From the NCBI RefSeq assembly GCF_023554105.1, contig NZ_JAMJWE010000011.1:1-64000 (forward strand): a DNA stretch of 64,000 nt, written 5' to 3'. Under the pieces are notes generated by a model. The model made no database searches, was not told where the DNA came from, and saw nothing but the letters and a program-made list of their open reading frames with translations. Both the position numbers and the translations under genes were made by a program. Origin of the DNA: Brucella sp. 21LCYQ03 (GTDB lineage Bacteria > Pseudomonadota > Alphaproteobacteria > Rhizobiales > Rhizobiaceae). Numbering within the stretch: position 1 is the first letter of the stretch; every line of letters begins with the position of its first letter. Shown in pieces: positions 17,401 through 27,266 of the stretch.

Positions 17401-19086
17401 ATGCCGGAATCTGTGCAAGCCGCATCATCGACCAAGCCTTTTCGCTCGCGCTCAGGGCGAGGCTGGTTGTGGCTTTCCGGATTGATTGCGCTGCTGGTGT
17501 GCTTGCCGGTTCTTGCACTGATTATAGAAGCGTTTCGCGGTTCGTCCGGCCTGTGGGGCCATCTATTCTCAACGATCTTTGCTACTGCCTTTACCGATAC
17601 AATCATTTTGCTTGCAGGCGTGGGGCTTATTACGGCCTTTGTCGGTACATCGACCGCATGGCTTGTCACAGCCTATGATTTTCGTGGGCGCGGTGTTCTG
17701 GAATGGGCGCTTTTGCTACCGCTTGCGGTGCCGACCTATATCATCGCCTATGCTTATCTTGATATTTTACACCCAATTGGACCGATACAAAGCGCGATCC
17801 GTTTCATGCTGGGTTATGAAACCCCACGCCAGTTCCGTTTACCCGATATAAGATCAATGACGGGCTGCATAATCCTGCTCGGCTTTGTACTTTATCCCTA
17901 TGTTTATATTCCAACGCGCGCGATGTTTCTCACGCAGTCGGCGAGCTTGATTGAAGCCGCACGCACATTGGGCGTCAGTCGGAGAGGCATATTCTGGCGC
18001 GTGGCACTGCGGCTTGCACGTCCTGCTGTGGCTATTGGTGTGAGTCTCGCATTGATGGAAACGCTTAACGATGTTGGCGCTGCGGAGTTTCTCGGCGTGC
18101 GGACGCTGACCGTTTCGATTTACACAACATGGGTTACGCGTTTCGACCTGCCGGGAGCGGCACAGCTTGCCTTGGCGCTTTTATTGCTGGTTGTCGCTCT
18201 TGTTTCAATTGAGCGGTGGGCGAGGCGTAAACAACGTTTCTCGTCCAATATACGTCATTCACGTGGTTTTGAGCCGCTGAAGGTGAGTGGTTTAAAAGGC
18301 ATATGGCTGTTCACTGCCTGCCTCACTCCAATCATTATCGGTTTTATCTTGCCCGCGACTTATCTTGTCATCGAGGCAGTCAAGCGGATGCGTTTTGCGG
18401 GTATATCTCCGCGCCTTGCTGGTGAAGCGTTCAACACCGTCATGCTCGCATCTGTCGCAACAATTCTGGTGCTGCTGTTTGGTATGATGGTGGCCTATGC
18501 GATGCGGCTTTTTCCGGGCACAGCATCGCGTTGGTTCTATCGGTTCTCGACTATGGGCTATGCAGCGCCTGGAACCGTGATTGCCATCGGCATTATGATC
18601 GTCTCAGGAGCGATTGATCGCTTCTTCGGTCAGGTGTTCAGCAGCTTATTCGGCGTTTCGTCAGGGTTGCTGATGATCGGTTCGGGGGCGGCGATCATTT
18701 ATGCTTATGTTGCACGCTTTTTGGCTATATCTGCCGGTGGAATCGATGCGGGGCTCGAGCGTATTCCGCAATCGCTTGATCATGCTTCGCGCACACTTGG
18801 GCGAGGGGTGACAGCAACATTCTGTCAGGTGCATTTGCCGCTATCAAAAACGGCTATTGTTGCCGCTGGTCTGCTGGTTTTTGTTGATTGCGTGAAGGAG
18901 TTACCGGCCACGCTTTTGCTGCGCCCACTCAATATTGAGACCTTTGCTACGCATCTTTATGGCGAGGCGGCACGCGGTACCTATGAAGAGGCATCGGTTG
19001 CAGCACTCGCAATTGTGGCGGTCGGTATTTTGCCGGTCATTCTGCTTTCGCGTGTTGGTCGTCGTTTGAGTAACGCTCGCAGGTGA
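17401..19086 (+). CDS. Ferric-iron ABC transporter permease, double transmembrane domain (FbpB type)
   Basis: 561 residues with two homologous six-helix permease halves (about 20-280 and 300-555), as in FbpB/SfuB where one chain supplies both membrane domains. EAA loops are seen at LIEAARTLGVSRRGIFWRV and near SLDHASRTLGRGVTATF. The ATG at 17401 follows GAGGAAAGC. Third gene of the iron importer, placed behind the attenuator-like hairpin. Confidence 0.93.
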   Translation: MPESVQAASSTKPFRSRSGRGWLWLSGLIALLVCLPVLALIIEAFRGSSGLWGHLFSTIFATAFTDTIILLAGVGLITAFVGTSTAWLVTAYDFRGRGVLEWALLLPLAVPTYIIAYAYLDILHPIGPIQSAIRFMLGYETPRQFRLPDIRSMTGCIILLGFVLYPYVYIPTRAMFLTQSASLIEAARTLGVSRRGIFWRVALRLARPAVAIGVSLALMETLNDVGAAEFLGVRTLTVSIYTTWVTRFDLPGAAQLALALLLLVVALVSIERWARRKQRFSSNIRHSRGFEPLKVSGLKGIWLFTACLTPIIIGFILPATYLVIEAVKRMRFAGISPRLAGEAFNTVMLASVATILVLLFGMMVAYAMRLFPGTASRWFYRFSTMGYAAPGTVIAIGIMIVSGAIDRFFGQVFSSLFGVSSGLLMIGSGAAIIYAYVARFLAISAGGIDAGLERIPQSLDHASRTLGRGVTATFCQVHLPLSKTAIVAAGLLVFVDCVKELPATLLLRPLNIETFATHLYGEAARGTYEEASVAALAIVAVGILPVILLSRVGRRLSNARR

Positions 19087-19421
19087 TCGCAGAAGTTCTG
19101 CAATATCAAATTGTTACAATGTCGTTATGGTTCGCGACTTTAACACGATGCGCGGCATGGTTGCCGAATGTGCGAAAAATCCAAAAAATGCTGATCTATC
19201 AAGGGCTTTGATGAGTCTAAGGCCTGTCGCTGAGCGCGGATTACTGAATGATTTCAACACGATATTTCGCGTGAACGCAATAATATGTGACTGTATTATA
19301 AGCCCAATTCCATGCTTCTACCACAATGCGAAAGCTCAATGGTCACAATTGAAACAAGACCGCGTAAAGCTGACATGCAACTGGCCACGAAGGTCAGCGT
19401 CAGGGTCGCGGAAGGAATGGA
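19087..19421. other. Intergenic stretch, no gene recognised
   Basis: 335 bases between the permease and a small membrane-protein gene. An open frame from 19127 to 19540 (137 residues, Cys-rich, no recognisable domain) overlaps the better-supported gene at 19422 and is probably spurious. I see no clear terminator. Confidence 0.5.
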
Positions 19422-19793
19422 ATGATGGAATCTATGCTCAACACGCAACAATGGCTCCCAGTCGAGTTGCTGAACATTGGTTTGGCCGCAGCCGTTTTCT
19501 TTGCTTGTCTTGTGCTTTCGCTATGGAAGGCTGTCTTTGACGAACTCAACCCGGTTTTCTGGCGCCGCACGGCTGCTGTTCTATGGGCCGGTGTTGTTAT
19601 CGTGGCGCTAAGCGCGGGTATTGAAAGCTTCAACTGGCCGCAGATTATCGGCTGGACCATGATTGCTGGCGGCGTGATCGCAACAGCGGCCCGTACAGGT
19701 ATGGGTTACTACCGCCAGTATTCGGCGCATAATGTTCGCCGGACCAAGTTCTCGAATGCGCGCTTTTCAGGCCCGCGTACTTCTGGACGGTAA
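19422..19793 (+). CDS. Conserved small inner-membrane protein of unknown function
   Basis: 123 residues with three likely membrane helices (about 14-38, 50-66 and 72-86) and a basic cytoplasmic tail (YYRQYSAHNVRRTKF). Two adjacent ATGs (19422, 19425) follow a GGAAGGAA ribosome site. I do not recognise a named family. The hydrophobic pattern and ribosome site support it over the overlapping 19127-19540 frame. It stands alone between the iron importer and a convergent phosphatase-like gene. Confidence 0.7.
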   Translation: MMESMLNTQQWLPVELLNIGLAAAVFFACLVLSLWKAVFDELNPVFWRRTAAVLWAGVVIVALSAGIESFNWPQIIGWTMIAGGVIATAARTGMGYYRQYSAHNVRRTKFSNARFSGPRTSGR

Positions 19794-19862
19794 TAGCTAT
19801 GTTTGCAAAGACTTCTCAAATGCCTTTGCGGCAACACCGTCCAAATAGCCTGCGCTCGTTTT

Positions 19863-20207
19863 TTATCCGCGCTTTTGGGTCTGCACGATCCCGTAAATAT
19901 TCGTTGAGCGTGTGCCAGAGCGGCAATAGCCCAGAATAGGGCCTTCGGCTTCGGCAAGTGCCGAGGCCATTTCATCGACGTTTTCCTGTGTTAGCTGTCC
20001 GCCGACGACCGGGATGTAATAGGTCTTGATACCGGCCTTTTCCGCCACCTTGGCGACTTCAGCAAAAGTTGGCTGATCTGGCCCTTCTTCGCCATCGGGA
20101 CGATTGCAGATGATCGTCTGGAAGCCTTCAGCCGCGATATCGCGCACGTCATCGGGCGAGATTTGTCCGGTCACTGAGTAATTGTCGTCGATTTGACGAA
20201 TATCCAT
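19863..20207 (-). CDS. TIGR01244/DUF442-type phosphatase-like protein (CX5R)
   Basis: 114 residues. The pattern IRQIDDNYSVTGQISPDDV at the N-terminus and the P-loop CRSGTRS (CX5R) near 98-104 match the small DUF442 proteins related to dual-specificity phosphatases and to the N-terminal domain of Blh sulfur-metabolism proteins. The ATG at 20207 follows ACAGGTG; the frame to 20297 is a less likely extension. Members often act in sulfide or persulfide metabolism in alphaproteobacteria. It is divergent from fdhD, a sulfurtransferase-related gene, across 225 bases. Confidence 0.82.
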   Translation of the reverse strand: MDIRQIDDNYSVTGQISPDDVRDIAAEGFQTIICNRPDGEEGPDQPTFAEVAKVAEKAGIKTYYIPVVGGQLTQENVDEMASALAEAEGPILGYCRSGTRSTNIYGIVQTQKRG

Positions 20208-20432
20208 TTTTGCACCTGTAAGACGATCTGTTGGAACTGACACCAAGTCTTTACGAACTTGAATTGTGTGCAGATATAGCTTGTTAGCAATGCTCATCGC
20301 AAGCGCAATGCCCTTTGACTGGTGCCAGATATTTATTCAATCTTTTGCTTCATTGAATTTGATACGGATACCAGTCATATCGTTAAGTGTTATGACTTCA
20401 GCCTAGTTATGCATTTGTGAACTGCGGGATAA

Positions 20433-21242
20433 ATGATGACGTACGAGACCAGCCAGAATTTGCCTCGCGTTACACGTCGTCACGGTGGTTATCACAAAAG
20501 TTCGCGTGAAGTTCCGGAGGAAGTACCCATCGCTATGAGTTATAACGGTACGACGCATGCCGTTATGATGGCGACGCCTGCTGATCTTCAAGACTTTGCT
20601 GTAGGCTTTAGTCTTACGGAAGGCATCATAAGCCATATCTCTGAAATCGAAGATCTGAATATTGAGGTGTTTGAAAAGGGCATCGATATTCAGATGCGGC
20701 TTATCTCGGCGCGTAACGATATGCTCGTTGCCCGACGTAGGTTTATGGCAGGGCCTGTGGGCTGTGGTTTGTGCGGCATCGATTCTATTGATCAGGCCAT
20801 TCGTCCACTCATGAAGATCGGGCAAGAAAACACTCGGTTTAAAGCAGCATCAATTACCGCAGCTATGGACGCGCTTGGTAGTGCGCAGCGTTTGAATGCG
20901 CTGACGCATGCGGTGCATGGTGCAGGTTTTTATGTTCCAGATCAGGGGCTTGCCACGGTTCGTGAAGATGTTGGTCGACATAATGCGCTGGACAAGCTTA
21001 TTGGTGCACTGGCGCATGAAAACAGATCAGCAGCTATCGGTATAGTCGCACTCACGAGCCGTGTTTCAGTTGAGATGGTACAAAAAGCCGTTACTCTCGG
21101 TGCGCCATTGCTGGCCGCAATTTCGGCACCTACAGCGCTTGCGATCCGCACTGCAGAAGAGGCTAATCTCACGCTTGTAGCGCTTGTTCGCGGAGATGAT
21201 TTTGACGTCTATACGCACCCCGAACGCATTATTACAGAATAA
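20433..21242 (+). CDS. fdhD: Formate dehydrogenase accessory sulfurtransferase FdhD
   Basis: 269 residues. FdhD moves sulfur from IscS to the molybdenum cofactor of formate dehydrogenase. The conserved GPVGCGLCGID loop contains Cys111 and Cys114, the mobile-loop cysteines. Other family segments are DLQDFAVGFSLTEGI and the C-terminal SRVSVEMVQKA. Start at 20433 or the adjacent ATG region. No formate dehydrogenase structural gene lies in the window. Convergent with ribH. Confidence 0.93.
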   Translation: MMTYETSQNLPRVTRRHGGYHKSSREVPEEVPIAMSYNGTTHAVMMATPADLQDFAVGFSLTEGIISHISEIEDLNIEVFEKGIDIQMRLISARNDMLVARRRFMAGPVGCGLCGIDSIDQAIRPLMKIGQENTRFKAASITAAMDALGSAQRLNALTHAVHGAGFYVPDQGLATVREDVGRHNALDKLIGALAHENRSAAIGIVALTSRVSVEMVQKAVTLGAPLLAAISAPTALAIRTAEEANLTLVALVRGDDFDVYTHPERIITE

Positions 21243-21266
21243 CTGGCCCTACAGATGTAAGGCCAG
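21243..21266. terminator. Weak hairpin between convergent fdhD and ribH
   Basis: CTGGCC at 21243-21248 pairs with GGCCAG at 21261-21266. It lies just after the fdhD stop. No strong T-run, so termination strength is uncertain. Confidence 0.4.
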
Positions 21267-21277
21267 CTAACTTAATA

Positions 21278-21769
<492 letters not shown>

Positions 21770-21830
21770 CTAGAATCAGGGCGCACAAAGGAACGAAAGC
21801 CCACGCCTGTTGAGGCGCAGCCGAACGTTC

Positions 21831-21992
21831 TTTCACTCTCTTCCATCCGGACTTTAACCGTCGGCTCCGGCTTCTCACCGGATCTGCTGACCCTTAAATG
21901 AACGGTCGAAATGACCTTTTATTTAAGGCGCTCGCGGGCTCGAAGATCGCTCTTCATACCGCCGGTGGGGAGTTTCACCCCGCCCCGAGAAC
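21831..21992 (-). promoter_or_regulatory. FMN riboswitch (RFN element) upstream of ribH
   Basis: Read on the minus strand, the conserved RFN blocks appear in order: GGGGCGGGGTGAAACTCCCC, then ACCGGCGGTAT, then GGTCAGCAGATCCGGTG, then AGCCGGAGCCGACGGT and TAAAGTCCGGATGGAAGA. The element ends about 75 bases before the ribH start. FMN binding should reduce ribH expression. Confidence 0.95.
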
Positions 21993-22464
21993 AAACCCGC
22001 ACACCATTGTGCGAGTGACCGGAAACTAGGCATTCCTTTGGCTGATGTCTAGTCACCTCACGGGAAATTTATGCTGATCTGGCACTGTATGAGTGTTGAA
22101 TTTTTCAGATATCCGCTACCCAGTAATATATCGCTACAAGAAATATTTTTCCGTGCACTAAGATGCTCAAATTGTTCCGTTTTTTGGATGGATTTTTCGA
22201 TTTAGGGTTGCAGACCTTGAGTGTCCTTGAACTAACCATATTGACACAGATCATGTTTCCCGGCCTATTCTAGGCGCACATCTTGTCTGAAGTGAAGACT
22301 TTCAACGAAAAAAGACAACGTTGTCAATCGCAGGTGGAGCTGCGGTAGAATGATTGGGATGGAGGTCTCAAAGCAGGTCGAATGATCTTAAGGATGCTGT
22401 GGGTGAGATCGCCCTATGCATCTGGCTAGATTTTATTTTGTAGAGTTCTACGGGAGGTAGACAT
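21993..22464. promoter_or_regulatory. Promoter region of the sugar ABC operon
   Basis: About 470 bases with no gene seen. It holds a possible promoter (TTGACA at 22241-22246 and TATTCT at 22266-22271, spacing 19) and a LacI-like operator at 22314-22325 downstream of the expected start of transcription. Confidence 0.45.
22314..22325. promoter_or_regulatory. LacI-family-like operator GACAACGTTGTC
   Basis: Perfect 12-bp palindrome with the central CG typical of LacI/GalR-family sites. It is placed about 40 bases downstream of the likely transcription start of the sugar importer, so a bound repressor could act as a roadblock. No LacI-family gene is in the window. Confidence 0.6.
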
Positions 22465-23730
22465 ATGCATAAATATTTTAAAATGGCCGCTATGGGTACG
22501 GCTGCGTGTGCAATGCTTGCCACAATGGCACCTGCTGCAAATGCGCAGGACAAGCAAAACGTCGAGGTTCTGCATTGGTGGACCGCCGGCGGTGAAGCCG
22601 CAGCACTTGATGTTCTCAAAAAAGACCTGGAAGCTAAGGGGATTAGCTGGACAGACATGCCAGTTGCAGGCGGTGGTGGCACAGAAGCGATGACTGTTCT
22701 TCGCGCTCGCGTTACAGCTGGCAATGCTCCGACCGCCGTGCAGATGCTCGGTTTCGACATCCGCGATTGGTCTGAGCAAGGTTCGCTTGGTAATCTCGAT
22801 GAGGTTGCAGGCAAGGAAGGCTGGGATAAGGTCATTCCAGCACCTTTGCAGGATTTTGCGAAGTATGATGGCCATTGGATTGCCGCACCTGTAAATATTC
22901 ACTCTACCAACTGGATGTGGATCAACAAGGCGGCTCTCGACAAGGCTGGCGGTAAAGAGCCAACCAATTGGGATGAACTGGTTGCTCTTCTCGATAATTT
23001 CAAAGAACAGGGCATCACCCCAATCGCTCATGGCGGTCAGCCATGGCAGGACGCAACGATTTTTGATGCGGTCGTCCTTTCCTTTGGTCCGGACTTCTAC
23101 AAAAAAGCCTTTATCGATCTCGACCCGGAAGCACTCGGCAGCGATACGATGAAGCAGGCTTTCGACCGCATGACCAAGCTGCGTTCCTATGTGGATGATA
23201 ACTTCTCTGGTCGCGACTGGAACCTTGCTTCAGCGATGGTCATCGAAGGCAAGGCTGGCGTTCAGTTTATGGGCGACTGGGCTAAGGGCGAGTTCGTGAA
23301 AGCTGGTAAAAAGCCCGGCGAAGATTTCGTGTGCATGCGCTATCCGGAAACCCAGGGCGCGGTAACCTTCAACTCCGATATGTTCGCGATGTTCAAGGTT
23401 GCTGACGACAAGGTGCCAGCACAGCTTGAAATGGCTTCCGCTATAGAAAGTCCAGCATTTCAGTCAGCCTTTAACGTAGTCAAGGGCTCTGCTCCTGCAC
23501 GTACGGATGTGCCTGACACCGACTTCGACGCTTGCGGCAAGAAAGCCATCGCGGATGTGAAGGAAGCAGCGGACAAGGGCACTATGCTCGGCTCCATGGC
23601 GCATGGTTATGCAAATCCAGCTTCTGTTAAAAATGCGATTTATGACGTTGTGACCCGTCAGTTCAACGGCCAACTTTCGTCAGAAGATGCGGTTAAGGAA
23701 CTGGTTACAGCCGTTGAAGGCGCAAAGTAA
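22465..23730 (+). CDS. Sugar ABC transporter substrate-binding protein (SBP family 1, GtsA-like)
   Basis: 421 residues with a signal peptide (cleavage after AANAQ). The mature N-terminus [16 protein letters not shown] and the segment [19 protein letters not shown] are typical of the glucose/mannose (GtsA) group of family 1 sugar-binding proteins. The ATG at 22465 follows GGGAGG. First gene of a four-gene operon with two permeases and an MsmK-type ATPase. The exact sugar is inferred, not proven. Confidence 0.9.
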   Translation: MHKYFKMAAMGTAACAMLATMAPAANAQDKQNVEVLHWWTAGGEAAALDVLKKDLEAKGISWTDMPVAGGGGTEAMTVLRARVTAGNAPTAVQMLGFDIRDWSEQGSLGNLDEVAGKEGWDKVIPAPLQDFAKYDGHWIAAPVNIHSTNWMWINKAALDKAGGKEPTNWDELVALLDNFKEQGITPIAHGGQPWQDATIFDAVVLSFGPDFYKKAFIDLDPEALGSDTMKQAFDRMTKLRSYVDDNFSGRDWNLASAMVIEGKAGVQFMGDWAKGEFVKAGKKPGEDFVCMRYPETQGAVTFNSDMFAMFKVADDKVPAQLEMASAIESPAFQSAFNVVKGSAPARTDVPDTDFDACGKKAIADVKEAADKGTMLGSMAHGYANPASVKNAIYDVVTRQFNGQLSSEDAVKELVTAVEGAK

Positions 23731-23741
23731 GCAGATTGTTT

Positions 23742-23765
23742 GCGCCCGGAAGAGGTTCCGGGCGC
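23742..23765 (+). other. Intercistronic stem-loop after the sugar-binding-protein gene
   Basis: Perfect 10-bp stem GCGCCCGGAA / TTCCGGGCGC with a GAGG loop, 11 bases after the stop and before the permease gene. No T-run, so more likely a 3'-end stabiliser than a terminator. Confidence 0.7.
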
Positions 23766-23901
23766 TTACATCGCCAATTATCAATAGATATTTTCAGTGC
23801 AGTTCGCGGCAGACAACAATGCCGTCAAAACAATAGCCCGCATCAAGAGCGCCGCGATTGAACGGCAGCCAGATGCGCGCGCAGAAATGGGTGGCGCATA
23901 T

Positions 23902-24783
23902 ATGAAGCGTAACAGCCGACTACAGGAACTGGTGCCAAAGCTGGTTCTGGCACCGAGCTTCTTGATTGTCCTTGTATTCGTATATGGATTTATCATTTAC
24001 ACTGGCGTTCTGTCCGTCACAAACAGCCGAATGTTGCCGTCATATGGCTTTGTCGGATTGTCAAACTACGAAAAGTTGTGGGCCTTGCCGCATTGGTGGC
24101 GTGCTGTCACCAATCTGGCGATTTTTGCATCGCTTTACATCATTATATGTTCAGTCATCGGCCTGTTTCTAGCCATTCTGCTTGATCAAAAAATCCGTGG
24201 TGAAGGCTTTTTGCGCCCCATTTATCTTTATCCGATGGCGCTTTCGTTTATCGTGACAGGGACTGCTTGGAAATGGTTTCTCGATCCGGGTATCGGGCTT
24301 GAACACACAATGCGGGTTTGGGGCTGGGAAGGATTTACGTTTAACTGGATCAAGAGCAATACAATGGCGATCTATTGCCTTGTCATTGCTGCTGTCTGGC
24401 AGTCGTCCGGCTTTGTTATGGCGATGTTCCTTGCGGGACTGCGTGGCGTCGACAATGAAATCATCAAAGCTGCTCAAATCGATGGTGCTTCCACCAGTAC
24501 GATTTACCGCCGCATCATTATTCCTTTGATGCGTCCGGTATTCTTGTCGGCTTTTGTGGTATTGGCGCATCTCGCTATCAAGGCTTATGATCTTGTGGTT
24601 GCGTTGACCGGTGGTGGGCCGGGGCAGGCTACCGAACTCCCTGCGACATTCATGTATTCTTACACATTCACGCGCAATCAGATGGGTATTGGTGCCTCTT
24701 CAGCGATTATCATGCTCGTTATGATTTTCTCGATTATAATCCCCTACCTTTATTCGGAAATTCGCGGGGGAGCGCGGTCATGA
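23902..24783 (+). CDS. Sugar ABC transporter permease (MalF/GtsB type)
   Basis: 293 residues, six membrane helices, with the EAA loop EIIKAAQIDGASTSTIYRRIIIPLMRP near 200-225. The frame opens at 23797 but the first 35 residues are polar and unlike the family. ATG 23902 gives KRNSRLQELVPKLVLAPSF and has GGGTGG upstream; ATG 23887 is an alternative. Overlaps the next permease gene by four bases. Confidence 0.9.
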   Translation: MKRNSRLQELVPKLVLAPSFLIVLVFVYGFIIYTGVLSVTNSRMLPSYGFVGLSNYEKLWALPHWWRAVTNLAIFASLYIIICSVIGLFLAILLDQKIRGEGFLRPIYLYPMALSFIVTGTAWKWFLDPGIGLEHTMRVWGWEGFTFNWIKSNTMAIYCLVIAAVWQSSGFVMAMFLAGLRGVDNEIIKAAQIDGASTSTIYRRIIIPLMRPVFLSAFVVLAHLAIKAYDLVVALTGGGPGQATELPATFMYSYTFTRNQMGIGASSAIIMLVMIFSIIIPYLYSEIRGGARS

Positions 24784-25661
24784 GTGCTCAGACCCAGGAA
24801 AATGCAATCAATAGTGGCAAGCTAACCCGTGCTTTGATCTATTCGGCGTTGCTACTATTTGCGATCTATTACCTGCTGCCGCTCTATGTGATGGTGGTAA
24901 ATTCATTCAAGCCACTGGATGAAATCCGTCAGGGCGGCATGCTCAGTCTGCCACAGCAATGGACCATTGAACCGTGGCTTTCGGCATGGTCCACTGCGCA
25001 GATTGGTGTGCAGCCAACTGGCCTCAAACCATTCTTTATCAACTCCATCCTGATGGTTGTGCCTGCGGTTGCTATCTCAACAATCGTGGGTGCTCTAAAC
25101 GGCTATGTGCTGACGAAATGGCGTTTTCGCGGTTCTAATATCTTCTTCGGCCTGCTGTTATTATCATGTTTTATTCCGTTTCAGATCGTGCTGATCCCAA
25201 TGGCGCGCGTGCTTGGTATGCTTGGCATTGCCGGCACGATCTGGGGGCTGATCCTTGTGCATGTGGTTTATGGTATCGGATTCACGACGCTTTATTTCCG
25301 CAACTATTATGAGGCGTTTCCGACCGAACTGGTTCGCGCTGCACAGATTGACGGTGCAAGTTTCCTCCAGATTTTCTGGCGTATTCTCCTGCCATCATCA
25401 GGTCCGATCATCGTTGTGTCGGTTATCTGGCAGTTCACCAATATTTGGAACGACTTCCTTTTCGGCGCATCTTTCTCGGGTGCAAACTCAACGCCGATGA
25501 CCGTTGCGCTTAATAACCTGGTTTCGTCCTCGACCGGCGTCAAGGAATACAATGTGCACTTCGCAGCTGCCATTCTCGCCGCTCTGCCCACGCTGATCGT
25601 CTATATCGTTTCCGGGCGCTACTTCGTACGCGGCCTGATGTCCGGTGCTGTTAAAGGATAA
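24780..25661 (+). CDS. Sugar ABC transporter permease (MalG/GtsC type)
   Basis: 293 residues, six membrane helices, EAA loop ELVRAAQIDGASFLQIFWRILLPSSGP near 185-210, and the MalG-like ending near YFVRGLMSGAVKG. The start overlaps the upstream stop (ATGA), so the two membrane subunits are translationally coupled. Confidence 0.93.
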   Translation: MSAQTQENAINSGKLTRALIYSALLLFAIYYLLPLYVMVVNSFKPLDEIRQGGMLSLPQQWTIEPWLSAWSTAQIGVQPTGLKPFFINSILMVVPAVAISTIVGALNGYVLTKWRFRGSNIFFGLLLLSCFIPFQIVLIPMARVLGMLGIAGTIWGLILVHVVYGIGFTTLYFRNYYEAFPTELVRAAQIDGASFLQIFWRILLPSSGPIIVVSVIWQFTNIWNDFLFGASFSGANSTPMTVALNNLVSSSTGVKEYNVHFAAAILAALPTLIVYIVSGRYFVRGLMSGAVKG

Positions 25662-25668
25662 GTCTGAT

Positions 25669-26784
25669 ATGTCGTTTTTAAAAATTTCTGATCTCTACAA
25701 ATCCTATGGCAGTGTCTCGGTCCTCAAGGACATCAATATTGAGATTGAGGAGGGCGGCTTTCTGGTTCTGGTCGGGCCATCTGGATGCGGCAAGTCTACA
25801 CTTCTCAATACGATTGCCGGACTTGAGCCTATTACTTCCGGTGATATTTCGATCAATGGGCGATCCGTATCGGGCTTGCATCCTTCGCAACGCGATATTG
25901 CGATGGTGTTTCAGTCTTACGCGCTCTATCCGAATATGACAGTTGGCGGAAATATCGCTTTTGGTATGGAAATCCGCAAAGTGCCAAAGCCAGAGCGCGA
26001 TAAGGCAATTCAGGAAGTTGCTGATATTCTTCAGATCGGCCATCTTCTCGACCGCAAGCCGAGCCAGCTTTCTGGTGGTCAGCGTCAGCGTGTTGCGATG
26101 GGGCGTGCGTTGGTTCGCAATCCGCAGGTGTTTTTATTCGACGAACCGCTTTCAAACCTTGATGCCAAGCTGCGTGTTGATATGCGCACCGAAATCAAAC
26201 GCCTGCATCATCGTATGAAAACGACGATCGTTTATGTGACCCATGATCAGATTGAAGCGATGACACTGGCAACAAAAATCGCGGTTCTGAAAGATGGCAT
26301 CTTGCAGCAATTTGGCACGCCAGCGGAAATTTACAACAATCCAGCCAATATGTTTGTGGCCGATTTTATGGGGTCGCCAGCCATGAACCTTCTCACGGCA
26401 ACTGTTGAAAAGACCGGCGCCGATTTTGCTATTCTGCTTGCGCAAGCGGAGGGCGAGGCCCTGAAACTTCCGCTCGTTAATGCACCGGAAGGGCTTCGCG
26501 ATTACGTCGGTAAGGATATTATTTTTGGCATTCGTCCTGAAGCACTGACGGACCCAGATGGGGCAGATCGCAATGCACAATCTGTTATCGAAGGCGATTG
26601 TCTGATTGATGTGGTTGAGCCTGCCGGTTCCGACACATTCGCCGTTACCCGTATTGGTGGCAAACAGGTCGTAGCTCGTTTGCGTGCTGATGCGCGGATT
26701 GTTGCCAGCCAGCGGTCGCGCCTCGCATTTAATCTCGACAAAGCTGTGTTTTTCGATCCCAAAAGTCAGGAACGTATTCGTTGA
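25669..26784 (+). CDS. Sugar ABC transporter ATPase (MsmK/UgpC type)
   Basis: 371 residues. ATPase domain (1-235) with Walker A GPSGCGKST, signature LSGGQRQR and Walker B FLFDEPLSNLDAKLR. A C-terminal TOBE/MalK regulatory domain includes the FGIRPEAL segment. The ATG at 25669 follows AAAGGAT at the end of the permease gene; the frame start at 25645 overlaps that gene and is less likely. Last gene of the operon, followed by a terminator. Confidence 0.93.
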   Translation: MSFLKISDLYKSYGSVSVLKDINIEIEEGGFLVLVGPSGCGKSTLLNTIAGLEPITSGDISINGRSVSGLHPSQRDIAMVFQSYALYPNMTVGGNIAFGMEIRKVPKPERDKAIQEVADILQIGHLLDRKPSQLSGGQRQRVAMGRALVRNPQVFLFDEPLSNLDAKLRVDMRTEIKRLHHRMKTTIVYVTHDQIEAMTLATKIAVLKDGILQQFGTPAEIYNNPANMFVADFMGSPAMNLLTATVEKTGADFAILLAQAEGEALKLPLVNAPEGLRDYVGKDIIFGIRPEALTDPDGADRNAQSVIEGDCLIDVVEPAGSDTFAVTRIGGKQVVARLRADARIVASQRSRLAFNLDKAVFFDPKSQERIR

Positions 26785-26793
26785 AAACAAATC

Positions 26794-26830
26794 AAAAGAG
26801 CGCTCCTAATTATATAGGAACGCTCTTTTT
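26794..26830 (+). terminator. Rho-independent terminator of the sugar operon
   Basis: AAAGAGCGCTCCT pairs with AGGAACGCTCTTT (one wobble) and is followed by a T-run, 10 bases after the ATPase stop. Confidence 0.9.
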
Positions 26831-26874
26831 CATGCTTGCCTGGAGGGCAAAATCAAACTGTCAGGGTCTCGCAC

Positions 26875-26976
26875 TTAACGCAGGAAGTCTAATCCAAGAA
26901 GACCAATCGCCAGCGCCGTGTTCAGTGAAACGATCATCATTCCATAAACGAGTGCGGTTCTAGTAATGTCATTCAT
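26875..26976 (-). CDS. 33-residue single-helix membrane protein
   Basis: Small reading frame starting MNDITRTALVYGMM and ending LLGLDFLR, with one hydrophobic helix (about residues 8-29). The ATG at 26976 has a near-perfect AGGAGG ribosome site a few bases upstream on the minus strand, which is the main reason to accept it. It lies opposite the sugar operon terminator and is preceded by a palindromic box at 27041-27055. I know no family for it. The size and topology resemble small regulatory or stress membrane proteins (inference). Confidence 0.62.
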   Translation of the reverse strand: MNDITRTALVYGMMIVSLNTALAIGLLGLDFLR

Positions 26977-27040
26977 TTTCTACCTCCTTGAACCTTAATG
27001 CTGTTGCATCCGGTCCTAAAGCTCGAGAACATAACGAAAT

Positions 27041-27055
27041 GTAACAGCCTGTTAC
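27041..27055. promoter_or_regulatory. Palindrome GTAACAG-C-CTGTTAC, TetR-like operator candidate
   Basis: Perfect 7-1-7 inverted repeat 65 bases upstream of the 33-residue gene and 212 bases upstream of the MFS gene, flanked by a wider GTTGCATC/GATGCAAC inverted pair (27003-27010, 27060-27067). The size and symmetry suit a TetR-family dimer. No regulator gene is adjacent. Confidence 0.45.
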
Positions 27056-27266
27056 GAGTGATGCAACCTATTTCTCAGAAATGTGAATGATTGTAATGTT
27101 GCGTGAGAAATGAGCTGTCTTGCAGCCATCAACATCGTTTTTTGGGCTGGTAACCGTATTGTGACGGCAAACGGGCTGGCAAATTATCAGTGCGCATTAC
27201 ATAGAGAGCTGCGTATAACGACATTGAAGCTAATTGTAATTTGCTGCTTTCATTCGGATTTTTACC

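Noticed and set aside
19127..19540. 137-residue frame upstream of the small membrane protein
   Set aside because: Overlaps the gene at 19422 in another frame, Cys-rich and unlike any family, no clear ribosome site.
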